A DNA stretch of 64,000 nt, taken from assembly GCF_013343715.1 (NCBI RefSeq), contig NZ_JABUNR010000009.1, forward strand, positions 161,814 to 225,813, in the 5' to 3' direction. This stretch comes from Mesobacillus harenae (lineage in GTDB: Bacteria; Bacillota; Bacilli; Bacillales; Cytobacillaceae). A program made the translations under genes and the position numbers. The notes beneath the pieces were generated by a model that was not told the DNA's origin, searched no databases, and saw only the letters and a program-made list of their open reading frames with translations. Shown piece after piece: positions 16,474 to 24,811 of the stretch (its first letter is position 1; the number at the start of each line of letters is the position of its first letter).

Positions 16474-17247
16474 TTATCCTTTTTTAAATCCTTGATTATT
16501 CAGCCAACTTCCGCCGTCCATTGTTACACATTCTCCATTGATATATTCCGATTCAGGTGCTAATAAAAAGTAAGCGAGATTCGCAATTTCTTCTGCTCTG
16601 CCAAATCTTTTGAGGGGGATCCCATTCATCGCTTCTTTGTAACCATCGCTAGAGTCTATTAGTCTCGCAACCCCCTCTGTATCTTCAATAGGACCTGGAG
16701 CTATACAGTTGGCTCTAATTCCATATTTGCTTCCCCACTCTACCGCAAGCGTTCTTGTCATAGCCAGAATTCCTGCCTTGGCACTTGCAGCGTGCACATT
16801 CCCTGCAGCTCCTGCCCAGGCCATTGTCGCTATGATATTGAGAATGCTCCCTTGCTGCTTGTTTGCTATCCATTCCTTGCCTACCGCTTGAGAACAATAC
16901 CAGGTGCCGTTTAAATCAATATTAATAACCGCGTTCCAACCGTTGATTGAAAGGTCCTCGGCTGCACAGACAAAGTTTCCGGCTGCATTATTGACAAGTC
17001 CATCTATCTTTCCAAATGTTTGCTTAGTAACCCGGACCATTTCATTGACATTTTCAGGAATTCTGACATCCATTTGAAAATCCAAAATCTGACCTTCAAA
17101 GGTTTCAATTTCACTTTTGGCGGTTTTTAATTTATCAGCCGTTCTTCCCGTGATCACAACATTGGCACCTTTAGAAGCAAATTTCTTAGCCATTGCTTTC
17201 CCTATGCCGCTGCCTCCGCCTGTGATTATGATAGTTTTACCTTCCAT
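16474..17247 (-). CDS. SDR family protein, 2,4-dienoyl-CoA reductase (FadH)-like
   Basis: Protein of 257 residues similar to Bacillus FadH/YkuF-type dienoyl-CoA reductases, which use NADPH to remove a conjugated double bond during beta-oxidation of unsaturated acyl-CoAs. Seen: TGGGSGIG, LVNNAAGNF, RTLAVEWGSKYGIRANCIAPGPIEDTEG and the TMDGGSWL end. Odd point: the active-site region reads IIATMAWAG then HAASAKAG, so where dienoyl reductases have a Tyr there is Met, and the Ser four residues before the active-site Lys is Ala. Either the alignment from memory is off or the chemistry differs. The start at 17247 follows AAGGAGGGG. It belongs to the minus-strand cluster. Confidence 0.8.
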   Translation of the reverse strand: MEGKTIIITGGGSGIGKAMAKKFASKGANVVITGRTADKLKTAKSEIETFEGQILDFQMDVRIPENVNEMVRVTKQTFGKIDGLVNNAAGNFVCAAEDLSINGWNAVINIDLNGTWYCSQAVGKEWIANKQQGSILNIIATMAWAGAAGNVHAASAKAGILAMTRTLAVEWGSKYGIRANCIAPGPIEDTEGVARLIDSSDGYKEAMNGIPLKRFGRAEEIANLAYFLLAPESEYINGECVTMDGGSWLNNQGFKKG

Positions 17248-17350
17248 GCTCTTCCCCTCCTTAATCCTTCTATCTAAGCTGAAATGCATCCCAAATAGAA
17301 TGTTATCGAAATTTAACCGAATCCAAAGCTGAGCAGCAGGACAAGTCCTG

Positions 17351-17734
17351 TTATCTCTTTATTTCAAAAAAACCTTTAACTTTTACTTCCCCAGCCTCAT
17401 TGACTGCCTCGGCCTCACAAATCCAGCGATCGTCTTTTTCATCGACAATGTTGCCTCTAACTGTTATTTTTTCACCTGGCTTTGTCATTGCCTTGAATCG
17501 GACAGAAAATTTAACTAAATCCTCTGCTGAAAACCATTCGCCTATTGCTTGGCCGATAAAACCCATAATCATCATGCCGTGTGCGATCACTCCCCCAAGC
17601 CCGGCTTCTTCAGCAAACGGGACAACCGTATGGATCGGATTAAAATCTCCAGATGCGCCAGCGTATTTAACAAGCTGAGTATGGGTAATTTCTTCTTTTT
17701 GAATTGGTTTCAATTGATATCCATCATTCATCAT
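17351..17734 (-). CDS. MaoC family dehydratase (R-hydratase), catalytic subunit
   Basis: Single hotdog-fold protein of 127 residues. The hydratase-2 signature ASGDFNPIH carries the catalytic Asp and His, followed by VIAHGMM. Enzymes of this type add water to trans-2-enoyl-CoA to give (R)-3-hydroxyacyl-CoA. The partner gene 17743-18150, only eight bases upstream, encodes the non-catalytic half, so the two probably form a heteromeric double-hotdog hydratase such as ChsH1/ChsH2 of mycobacteria. The first two codons are both ATG after AGGAGG; the second, at 17731, has the better spacing. A matching (R)-type dehydrogenase is at 23789. Confidence 0.88.
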   Translation of the reverse strand: MMNDGYQLKPIQKEEITHTQLVKYAGASGDFNPIHTVVPFAEEAGLGGVIAHGMMIMGFIGQAIGEWFSAEDLVKFSVRFKAMTKPGEKITVRGNIVDEKDDRWICEAEAVNEAGEVKVKGFFEIKR

Positions 17735-17742
17735 TTTCCCTC

Positions 17743-18150
17743 CTAATGCCTTTCAATCACGGTTGAACGTGAGATTAGGACAAGTTCATCCTGTTCATTA
17801 AAATATTCTTTTTTAATAACCACAAAGTTCATGGCAGCTTTCGTATATATATTTTCGACTACACCCTTAACCGTCAAAATGTCCCCGACCTTCATTTCAC
17901 CGAAATATTCATATTCCTGCTCTCCATGTAGAACCTTTTTTCCATTTAAGCCCAGCAACTCTCCTATGGATTGCCCACCACCCCAAAAATCAATAACCGT
18001 AGGGAAGGTTGGCAAGAGTTTTTCCCCAATTAAATATTCTTCTTTCAAGTCACCGATCGCCAATGCGAGCTCCTTAACTTTTCCTGCTTCAACTTTAAAA
18101 GTATAGGATTCTAATTTTGCGCCAATTTTCTCTTGCAAGGCTGTGTTCAT
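17743..18150 (-). CDS. MaoC-like N-terminal-domain protein (non-catalytic hydratase partner)
   Basis: Hotdog-fold protein of 135 residues resembling the FAS1-type/MaoC N-terminal dehydratase domain: EYLIGEKLLPTFPTVIDFWGG, VLHGEQEYEYFGEMKVGD, then the closing VLISRSTVIERH. It lacks the Asp-Asn-Pro-His hydratase signature. It is therefore expected to act as the substrate-binding half of a heteromer with the next gene, which has the signature. The ATG at 18150 lies ten bases after AGGAG; the GTG at 18159 touches the ribosome site. It is 33 bases after the thiolase in the same transcript. Confidence 0.85.
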   Translation of the reverse strand: MNTALQEKIGAKLESYTFKVEAGKVKELALAIGDLKEEYLIGEKLLPTFPTVIDFWGGGQSIGELLGLNGKKVLHGEQEYEYFGEMKVGDILTVKGVVENIYTKAAMNFVVIKKEYFNEQDELVLISRSTVIERH

Positions 18151-18183
18151 TTCTAGCACTCTCCTTTTTTGAAATTCTGTATA

Positions 18184-19368
18184 TTAAGATAATTCTTTGC
18201 CTACTACAGAAACAAACGACACACATTGCATCGGCGAACCGCCGAGATTATGGGTCAGACCGAGTTTAGGATTATCCAGCTGACGCTTTCCTGCTTTTCC
18301 CTGGAATTGCAAATACATTTCGTAGAGCATCCTTAGCCCGCTCGCACCAATTGGGTGTCCAAATGATTTTAATCCGCCGTCTGGATTAACAGGCAATTCT
18401 CCGTCTAGCTCAAACACCCCATTTAAGACATCTTTCCAGCCTTGGCCTCGTTCACTTAATCCCAAATCTTCATAGATCACCAGCTCTGTCGGGGTAAAGC
18501 AATCATGAACTTCAGCCATGCTAATTTCTTTCCTGGGATCTTTAATTCCCGCTTCCCGATAGGCTGCCTGAGAGGCTACAACATTTTCTTTTATCGATGT
18601 AAAATCAAAATCCTGACGCAGGCGCCCATCCCCAGGGCCTGCAGCGATCGAAAGCGCTTTTACATACATCGGCTCTTTACTATATTTATGGGCATCTTCT
18701 GACCGAACAATAATGGCTGCGGCAGCTCCATCAGCTACACCCGAACAATCCATTATTCCGAGTGGTGCGGCAACCAAGGGTGAGTTGGATATTTTATCCA
18801 TAGGAACTTCACTGCGGTATTGAGCTTTAGGATTGAGGGAGCCATTGTAGTGATTTTTATAAGCAATTCGTGATAATACTTCTCTTCCTTGTTCTTTTGT
18901 CAGGCCATACTTTTTAAAATAAGCCGGTGCAAGGAATGAGAAGGAGGCCGGTGCTGAAAAATTTGGCGCCGTTCCGTCACTCGGCGGTTTAGGCGTGTTA
19001 AGGCCACTCAAACCGGAATCCTTTAATTTTTCTACTCCAATTGCAAGAACCATATCATAAGCTCCAGAAGCAACGGCATAACAGGCATTACGAAATGCTT
19101 CCGAACCTGTCGCACACATATTTTCCACTCTTGTAACAGGAATATATTGAGTCTTTAAAGCTCCAGAAAGGGTTATTCCTGCATATCCGGAAATCATTGT
19201 CCCCAACCAAGCTGCTTCAATGTCCTTTGGTTCAATTCCAGCATCATTAAAAGCTTCATAAGCTGCCTCTACTAACAAATCCTCAACACTTTTATCCCAA
19301 TGTTCTGCAAACCTTGTACAGCCCATTCCAATAACGGCTACCTTGTCGCTAATTCCCTTTCTGCTCAT
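18184..19368 (-). CDS. Thiolase family protein, SCP2 type
   Basis: Non-decarboxylating thiolase of 394 residues, SCP2/SCPx branch, cytosolic. The nucleophilic Cys is at 85 (VENMCATGSEA); the second catalytic region has SFGHPIGASGLR and HNLGGSPMQC. Thiolases cleave 3-ketoacyl-CoA with free CoA. The intact Cys argues for thiolysis and not for the retro-aldol chemistry of Ltp2-type relatives, which lack it. Its ATG directly abuts the stop of the HMGCS-like/DUF35 gene, so the two are made together. In archaea a thiolase, an HMG-CoA synthase and a DUF35 protein form one complex, and thiolase-DUF35 couples also occur in BbsAB. A physical complex here is likely by analogy. Confidence 0.92.
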   Translation of the reverse strand: MSRKGISDKVAVIGMGCTRFAEHWDKSVEDLLVEAAYEAFNDAGIEPKDIEAAWLGTMISGYAGITLSGALKTQYIPVTRVENMCATGSEAFRNACYAVASGAYDMVLAIGVEKLKDSGLSGLNTPKPPSDGTAPNFSAPASFSFLAPAYFKKYGLTKEQGREVLSRIAYKNHYNGSLNPKAQYRSEVPMDKISNSPLVAAPLGIMDCSGVADGAAAAIIVRSEDAHKYSKEPMYVKALSIAAGPGDGRLRQDFDFTSIKENVVASQAAYREAGIKDPRKEISMAEVHDCFTPTELVIYEDLGLSERGQGWKDVLNGVFELDGELPVNPDGGLKSFGHPIGASGLRMLYEMYLQFQGKAGKRQLDNPKLGLTHNLGGSPMQCVSFVSVVGKELS

Positions 19369-20781
19369 CTAGACACTCTCCTTTTGCCTAATCGGCCTTG
19401 CTTTCCAGAAATAGTTACTGATTCCTCCTGCTTCATACAAACGCCTGAACGTCATCTCCATATTCATGCCTATTTCAATTTCTGCAGGGCTGCAGTCCGT
19501 CACCTCACAAATAATCCGGCCGCCATGAACAAAATCGATCACAGCCACTATCATCGGCGGTGCAGGCGATGCTGCCAGATGATCGAGTGTATACGTCATT
19601 ACTTTTGCAGATTGCCCAACAAAACAATAATCCTCCATCTCATCCTTTGCCTGGCATTGTATACAAACACGCTGGTGCGGGAATCGTGCGGTACCACACC
19701 TTCGACATTTTGATCCCGTAAACGATAGATTTTGCCGATGCTTTCTATATAAAGCAGGTGCAGAGGGCCGATCCGTCGCCGGCCTTCTCGCCGGCTCGGT
19801 TTCAATGAGGTCTCTCCACTTAAGATAGTCACTGTATAAAATTTGATCATTTTTAAAAGCTAAACAGCCATTTACGCCTTTACGATCCTTTAGCTCTTTA
19901 ATGGCATCTGTTACTTCAAACAGCATATAGTCCAGGCCTTCTGCAAAGGCAATAACAAGCAGCTGATCACCGGGTTTGGCAGTTTCCAAAGCAGATACCA
20001 GCATCATTGGAGCATGGGCGTTCCCAGTGTCTCCCACTGAATCAAACAAGGGATTTTCTAGTTGCTCTTTTTTAAATCCAAGAGCACTGGCTGCCTGTGA
20101 ATGTGCCCGTATCCCTGGACCAGAAATGATGACCTTTGAAAGTGAATCTGCAGAACGGCTATTTCTTTCTAAAAATGGTGTAATTGTCTCTTTTACTTGT
20201 TTCAAAAACACAGTGGAGCCGAGCCGTTCTTCCCAGGTTTGAGTAAACCTGTCCTCTTGGCTGCGCCATTGACTAATGATTTCTCCCTGGAGACTTCCTT
20301 GGTCGACCATACTTGCAATAACATTATCCCCGCTGCCCATTAGAAAGGAGACAGCACCGTCACCAAACCAAAGCTCGTTTTGTCCAGTTGGTGCACCAGT
20401 CCTGCAGTCCGATGCAATCACCAATGTCTTTTCATCGGGCTGTGCCGATAACATCGACGAAGTTCCGCTTCTCAAAGAGGAAGCGGTTTCAATTCCGCGG
20501 ACAGTTTCTTTTAGGCTTAAAGCTGTAGCTATTGTCCCAACCGACCCTTTTTCTTTGTAAGGTGAGCTGACTGTAGCAAAGTAAACTGCATCGACATCAT
20601 GTGGATTGATTCCATTTAAACAATCAAGTGCTGCCTCCACACCCATAGAAATGCTATCTTCATCATAACCAGCAACTGCTTTTTCCCCGGCTGGCCCCAG
20701 CTTCCCAAAAAATTCACTGATTTTCTTTCTTTGAAGACGATTATAGGGAACATAGGCCCCATAAGAAATAATTCCTTTCAT
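19369..20781 (-). CDS. Fusion of HMG-CoA-synthase-like domain and DUF35 zinc-ribbon/OB domain, nucleophile Cys missing
   Basis: Protein of 470 residues with two parts. Residues about 1-310 look like the thiolase-fold HMG-CoA synthase/KAS III group (MKGIISYGAYVPYNRL, WFGDGAVSFLMG, GDTGNAHAPMMLVSAL). Residues about 340-465 are a DUF35 module: zinc ribbon with Cys359, 362, 373 and 376 (KCRRCG, VCIQCQ) followed by an OB fold. At the spot where the active Cys normally sits (AC-x-x-GT) the sequence is SSLRSGTSS, with Leu103, so condensing chemistry is unlikely. It may instead act as a scaffold or acyl-CoA binding part for the thiolase encoded right after it. In archaea these two halves are separate proteins. 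A function beyond this is inference. Confidence 0.82.
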   Translation of the reverse strand: MKGIISYGAYVPYNRLQRKKISEFFGKLGPAGEKAVAGYDEDSISMGVEAALDCLNGINPHDVDAVYFATVSSPYKEKGSVGTIATALSLKETVRGIETASSLRSGTSSMLSAQPDEKTLVIASDCRTGAPTGQNELWFGDGAVSFLMGSGDNVIASMVDQGSLQGEIISQWRSQEDRFTQTWEERLGSTVFLKQVKETITPFLERNSRSADSLSKVIISGPGIRAHSQAASALGFKKEQLENPLFDSVGDTGNAHAPMMLVSALETAKPGDQLLVIAFAEGLDYMLFEVTDAIKELKDRKGVNGCLAFKNDQILYSDYLKWRDLIETEPARRPATDRPSAPALYRKHRQNLSFTGSKCRRCGTARFPHQRVCIQCQAKDEMEDYCFVGQSAKVMTYTLDHLAASPAPPMIVAVIDFVHGGRIICEVTDCSPAEIEIGMNMEMTFRRLYEAGGISNYFWKARPIRQKESV

Positions 20782-20827
20782 ATTCCTGCTCCTCTCTTCA
20801 CCTTTTTAAAAGACTTTTAAACGGTTA

Positions 20828-22000
20828 TTAGACATTTACTGTCGGGTTACTTTTTAAATATTCTTTATGAAGCTGCCCAGCAATGATATTTTTTTGAATT
20901 TCAGATGTACCCTCATAAATTTTGGTGATTCTAGCATCACGGTAATATCTTTCAATTGGGAAATCTTTAATATAGCCTATCCCCCCATGAATTTGCACAG
21001 CTTTGTCTGCTATTCGATTGTAGATCTCTGATCCGAGCAGTTTGGCCATTGCTGCCTCTTTGATTACATTCATCCCTTGATCAACCATCCATGCAACACG
21101 GTAAGTTACAGAACGCAGCGTTTCCACATCCAGCGCTATCTCTGCTAAATAGTGCTGAATAATCTGCTGTTCAAAAATCGGTTTTCCAAATTGTTCTCTT
21201 TCGTGTGCATATTTGACTGATAATTCCAATAATTTCTGACAGGAACCAAGGTTGCGTGCTGCAAGACCTGCGCGGCCATTGGCCAGGATTTTCAAAGCAT
21301 TAACATATCCTAATCCTTCTTCACCTAAAACATTTTCTGCTGGGACTTCACAATCATCAAAGAAGATTTCTGAAGAATGTGAACCGCGAAGTCCCATCTT
21401 TTCTTCCGTTTTTCCGACTATGAAGCCTTTAAAATCACTCTCTACGATAAATGAAGTAATCCCTTTAGCTCCTTTACTAGGATCCGTGACGGCCATAACT
21501 GTAAAAACAGCTGCACTCGGCCCATTGGTAATATAGTGTTTTGAACCATTTAGAATGTACTTATCTCCTTTACGGACTGCCTTCGTCTTAATCGCCACTG
21601 CATTTGAACCAGCACTTGGTTCCGTTAAAGCGAATGCACCTAGTAATTCTCCAGTTGCCATCCCAGGCAAATACTTTCTTTTTTGCTGCTCATTTCCCAT
21701 TTCTACTATGCCAACAGAGCCAATGCCCGTATGTCCCCCAATAACAGTTGTATATCCGTTAGAAGTACGGCCGATTTCTTCGTATATTGCACATTTTGCA
21801 ACCATATCAATACCCAAACCGCCATACTCCTCTGGAATACTTAACCCAAATAAGCCAATATCTTTGCTCATTTGCATAATATGGTCGGGTATTTTATCCT
21901 CTTTTTCAATTTGATCAGCAAGAGGATCCACAGTGTTGTCAACAAAGTCCCTAATCGATTTTTTCATTTCTAGTAGTTCTGGTGATAAATTAAAATCCAT
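20828..22000 (-). CDS. Acyl-CoA dehydrogenase, short/medium-chain type
   Basis: FAD flavoprotein of 390 residues that inserts the trans-2 double bond in acyl-CoA. It has AFALTEPSAGSNA and YITNG (FAD and substrate loops), the QIHGGIGY motif, and the catalytic Glu in KIYEGTSEIQ near the C-terminus, as in MCAD/SCAD and Bacillus MmgC/AcdA. Electrons should pass to an electron-transfer flavoprotein not encoded in this window. The ATG follows AAAGGAGAG. It is 46 bases upstream of the HMGCS-like gene in the cluster. Of the seven dehydrogenases in the cluster it is the only one with the classical C-terminal Glu. Confidence 0.93.
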   Translation of the reverse strand: MDFNLSPELLEMKKSIRDFVDNTVDPLADQIEKEDKIPDHIMQMSKDIGLFGLSIPEEYGGLGIDMVAKCAIYEEIGRTSNGYTTVIGGHTGIGSVGIVEMGNEQQKRKYLPGMATGELLGAFALTEPSAGSNAVAIKTKAVRKGDKYILNGSKHYITNGPSAAVFTVMAVTDPSKGAKGITSFIVESDFKGFIVGKTEEKMGLRGSHSSEIFFDDCEVPAENVLGEEGLGYVNALKILANGRAGLAARNLGSCQKLLELSVKYAHEREQFGKPIFEQQIIQHYLAEIALDVETLRSVTYRVAWMVDQGMNVIKEAAMAKLLGSEIYNRIADKAVQIHGGIGYIKDFPIERYYRDARITKIYEGTSEIQKNIIAGQLHKEYLKSNPTVNV

Positions 22001-22088
22001 TTTTATCTCTCCTTTATTTATGGTGCTATTAAACTTGTTTTTTGAAAATCATCACATATAACTGGCCATAGCTGATTTTGTATAAAAA

Positions 22089-23639
22089 TTAACTCTTTTC
22101 CATGTTTGTATACTCTTCGACAAGCTTGCGTCTCAACACCTTCCCAACAATTGTCTTAGGAAGCTCGGTCCGAAATTCAATCCCTCGGGGCACTTTGTAT
22201 CTAGCTATTCTATTTTCGCACCAGCTAAGCAATTCTTTTTCACTAACAAATGCTCCTTGTTTAAGCACAACAATCGCTAGAAGTTTTTCTCCAAGATAGG
22301 CGTCAGGTACTCCAAAAACACATGTCTCAGCTATTGCCGGATGCTGGTAGAGAACTTCCTCCACTTCAACAGGATATATATTTAGTCCTCCAGCAATAAC
22401 CATGTCTTTTTTCCTGCCGACAATATAATAAAACCCATCTTCATCACATGTAGCGATGTCTCCGGTGTACAGCCAGCCATTCCGAATCGCTTCCGCAGTT
22501 TCCTGAGGTTTACCCCAGTAGCCTTTCATAACTTGAGGGCCTTTTAAAATCAATTCTCCGCTTACACCGGCAGGCATCTCATCAATCCCGTTGTCTGTAT
22601 CGACGATTTTTGATTCTGTATAAGGAATAGGCAGGCCTACACTGCCAATTTTTCTTTTTCCATTCAAAGGTGTCCGATGAGTAGATGTTGTTGCCTCAGA
22701 TAAACCATAGCCTTCGAAAATATGAGCTCCGGTTTTTTCCTCAAGATCTTTGATAACTTTAATAGGGAGCGGTGAGGAACCCGATAAGCAAATCTTAAAA
22801 CAAGATAAATCGTATTTACCTAGTTCAGGATCATTCAAGATAGCAATATACATAGTCGGTGACCCCAAAAAATAGGTGGGTCTGTACATTTCAACTAACT
22901 CTAACACTTTTGCAGCATCGAATTTCTCAAGGATGATATAGGTTGCTGCATTCATAAAGGTATAATTCATATTGGTCATGGCCATTGCGTGAGTCAGTGG
23001 TGCGACACCCAAAATCCGTTCTGACCCTTTATTGATTACATCTTTAAAAACTAACCCAGCTTGCTGTATATTAGCGAGAATATTGAAGTGAGTAAGCATG
23101 GCTCCTTTAGACTTGCCTGTAGTTCCGCCTGTATACTGTATGACTGCTATATCTTCTTTAGAATGAATGTGTAGCGGAGGAAGTTCGGAACTACTTGCTT
23201 TTAACAGTAATTGATCATTGCCTAATTTATTTACCGTACTGATGATCTTTATGCTTTCACATTTTTCTATTTTTTTAAGTTTTTCAGTTTGCTCTAGTTT
23301 ACAAACAAACCACGTGGGAGTTGAATCTTCAATGATATACTCTAGTTCGGCAGCTTGATATAAAGGATTAACCTGGACGACTGTACCTCCTAAACGCTGT
23401 GTTGCGTAATAGGCGATTACATAATGAATCCCATTTGGGAGCATTAACCCAATACGGTCACCCTTTTGAAACCCTTGTTGAAATAAAAAGGCTGCAAAAG
23501 CGTCTACTGAGTCTTTAAGTTGAGAATAGGTCAATTGAATTGACCCATCAATCACCGCAAGATGATTTGGATACTCTTTAGCAGTTTGTTCAAACATTTG
23601 ATAAATAGAAAACCGGGATAGATGTTCGAAGTCGACCAA
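22089..23639 (-). CDS. AMP-dependent acyl-CoA ligase (long-chain-like)
   Basis: Adenylate-forming enzyme of 516 residues, activating a carboxylic acid to its CoA thioester via acyl-AMP. P-loop-like YTGGTTGKSKGA, FEGYGLSEATT, GWLYTGDIATCDEDGF and KDMVIAGGLNIYPVEVE are all present, and the C-terminal Lys lies in LPKTIVGKVLRR. A TTG at 23639 preceded by AGGAGGGGAAGGA is the best start; the ATG at 23729 lacks a ribosome site and adds 30 odd residues. It is one of three such ligases in the cluster and is close in sequence to the one at 39618. Chain or ring preference cannot be predicted. Confidence 0.9.
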   Translation of the reverse strand: MVDFEHLSRFSIYQMFEQTAKEYPNHLAVIDGSIQLTYSQLKDSVDAFAAFLFQQGFQKGDRIGLMLPNGIHYVIAYYATQRLGGTVVQVNPLYQAAELEYIIEDSTPTWFVCKLEQTEKLKKIEKCESIKIISTVNKLGNDQLLLKASSSELPPLHIHSKEDIAVIQYTGGTTGKSKGAMLTHFNILANIQQAGLVFKDVINKGSERILGVAPLTHAMAMTNMNYTFMNAATYIILEKFDAAKVLELVEMYRPTYFLGSPTMYIAILNDPELGKYDLSCFKICLSGSSPLPIKVIKDLEEKTGAHIFEGYGLSEATTSTHRTPLNGKRKIGSVGLPIPYTESKIVDTDNGIDEMPAGVSGELILKGPQVMKGYWGKPQETAEAIRNGWLYTGDIATCDEDGFYYIVGRKKDMVIAGGLNIYPVEVEEVLYQHPAIAETCVFGVPDAYLGEKLLAIVVLKQGAFVSEKELLSWCENRIARYKVPRGIEFRTELPKTIVGKVLRRKLVEEYTNMEKS

Positions 23640-23788
23640 TCCTTCCCCTCCTGTCGAGCACACTTTTTTTCTAATCATTTCTTTTGAAGCCTTGAAAAAT
23701 TTGAAGAATCTAACAGGAAGCACATCCATTTCACCATAAGCAGCCTTTGATTTTTGCTCTTAATACTTTCCTGAAAAGCAGTAAACTA

Positions 23789-24706
23789 TTAAACTAAAGG
23801 TTCGTAAGGGAAAACATCCTTACTAACTTCAAGCGGTGTAAAGGCTGATTGTAATGAGCCTTTGATTGCATCAATACTCTCAATTGACCACCCTTCTGCG
23901 TTATAAACAGACCGAACAGGACGAGGCTGGGAGAATACCATGATTTCCTTTCCTCTCACCCCGAAAATTTGTCCTGTCACATCGCTTGCTTGATCAGAAC
24001 TTAAGTAAGCAACAAGTGGAGCAATATGAGCAGGTGACATTTGTTTTAATTTGTCAACTCTGGCTTTCTCGCTATCCGTTTCAGTTGGGATCGTCCCGAT
24101 CAATCTGCTCCATGCAAAAGGCGCTATCGTGTTAGCGGTTACATTATACCGTTCCATGTCTAGTGCAGTAACCTTTGTTAAGCCAGCAATTCCTAATTTA
24201 GCTGCAGCATAGTTAGCTTGACCGACATTTCCTATTAACCCAGAAGTTGAGGTGAAGTTAATAAAACGACCACTCTTTTGTTCCTTAAAATAAGGTGCTG
24301 CTGATCGAGTCATATTAAAGGATCCTTTTAAATGAACGGCAATCACAGCATCCCATTCTTGCTCACTCATTTTAAACACCATTCGGTCCCTTAAAATACC
24401 CGCATTATTAACGACAATATCGATCCTTCCATATGTATCTAGGCCAGTTCGCACGATTTTGTCAGCGCTTTCATATTCTGAAACGGAATGATAGTCTGCT
24501 ACCGCTTCTCCGCCGAACTCTTTTATCTCCTGAACTACTTCATCAGCAACCTTTGTATCATTTCCCTGGCCATCTGGACTGCCGCCCAGGTCATTTACTA
24601 CTACTTTTGCTCCTTCTCTCGCTAACAATAGAGCAATCTCCCTTCCAATTCCACGCCCTGATCCTGTAACAATAGCAATTTTGTTTTCTAAATTTTTCAT
24701 CATCAT
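23789..24706 (-). CDS. SDR, (R)-3-hydroxyacyl-CoA dehydrogenase of HSD17B4/MFE-2 type
   Basis: SDR of 305 residues, longer than usual, resembling the N-terminal dehydrogenase of peroxisomal multifunctional enzyme 2. It shows TGSGRGIG, KVVVNDLGGSPDGQG, VVNNAGILRDRM, TSTSGLIGNVGQANYAAAK with the YxxxK pair, and a C-terminal extension of about 50 residues after VTGQIFGVRG. This type oxidises (R)-3-hydroxyacyl-CoA with NAD, exactly the product of MaoC hydratases, and a MaoC pair is encoded in the same cluster. Three consecutive ATG codons follow GGAAGG; the first is given and the second (24703) is equally good. Confidence 0.87.
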   Translation of the reverse strand: MMMKNLENKIAIVTGSGRGIGREIALLLAREGAKVVVNDLGGSPDGQGNDTKVADEVVQEIKEFGGEAVADYHSVSEYESADKIVRTGLDTYGRIDIVVNNAGILRDRMVFKMSEQEWDAVIAVHLKGSFNMTRSAAPYFKEQKSGRFINFTSTSGLIGNVGQANYAAAKLGIAGLTKVTALDMERYNVTANTIAPFAWSRLIGTIPTETDSEKARVDKLKQMSPAHIAPLVAYLSSDQASDVTGQIFGVRGKEIMVFSQPRPVRSVYNAEGWSIESIDAIKGSLQSAFTPLEVSKDVFPYEPLV

Positions 24707-24811
24707 CCAACCTTCCAAGTATTATTTTTTAAGGATTCCTTCTATAGCATTTTATTTATAAATCGCCGTCAAAACGTCTGTTTACAGAGAACAACTCTTT
24801 AAGCCAGCTCT

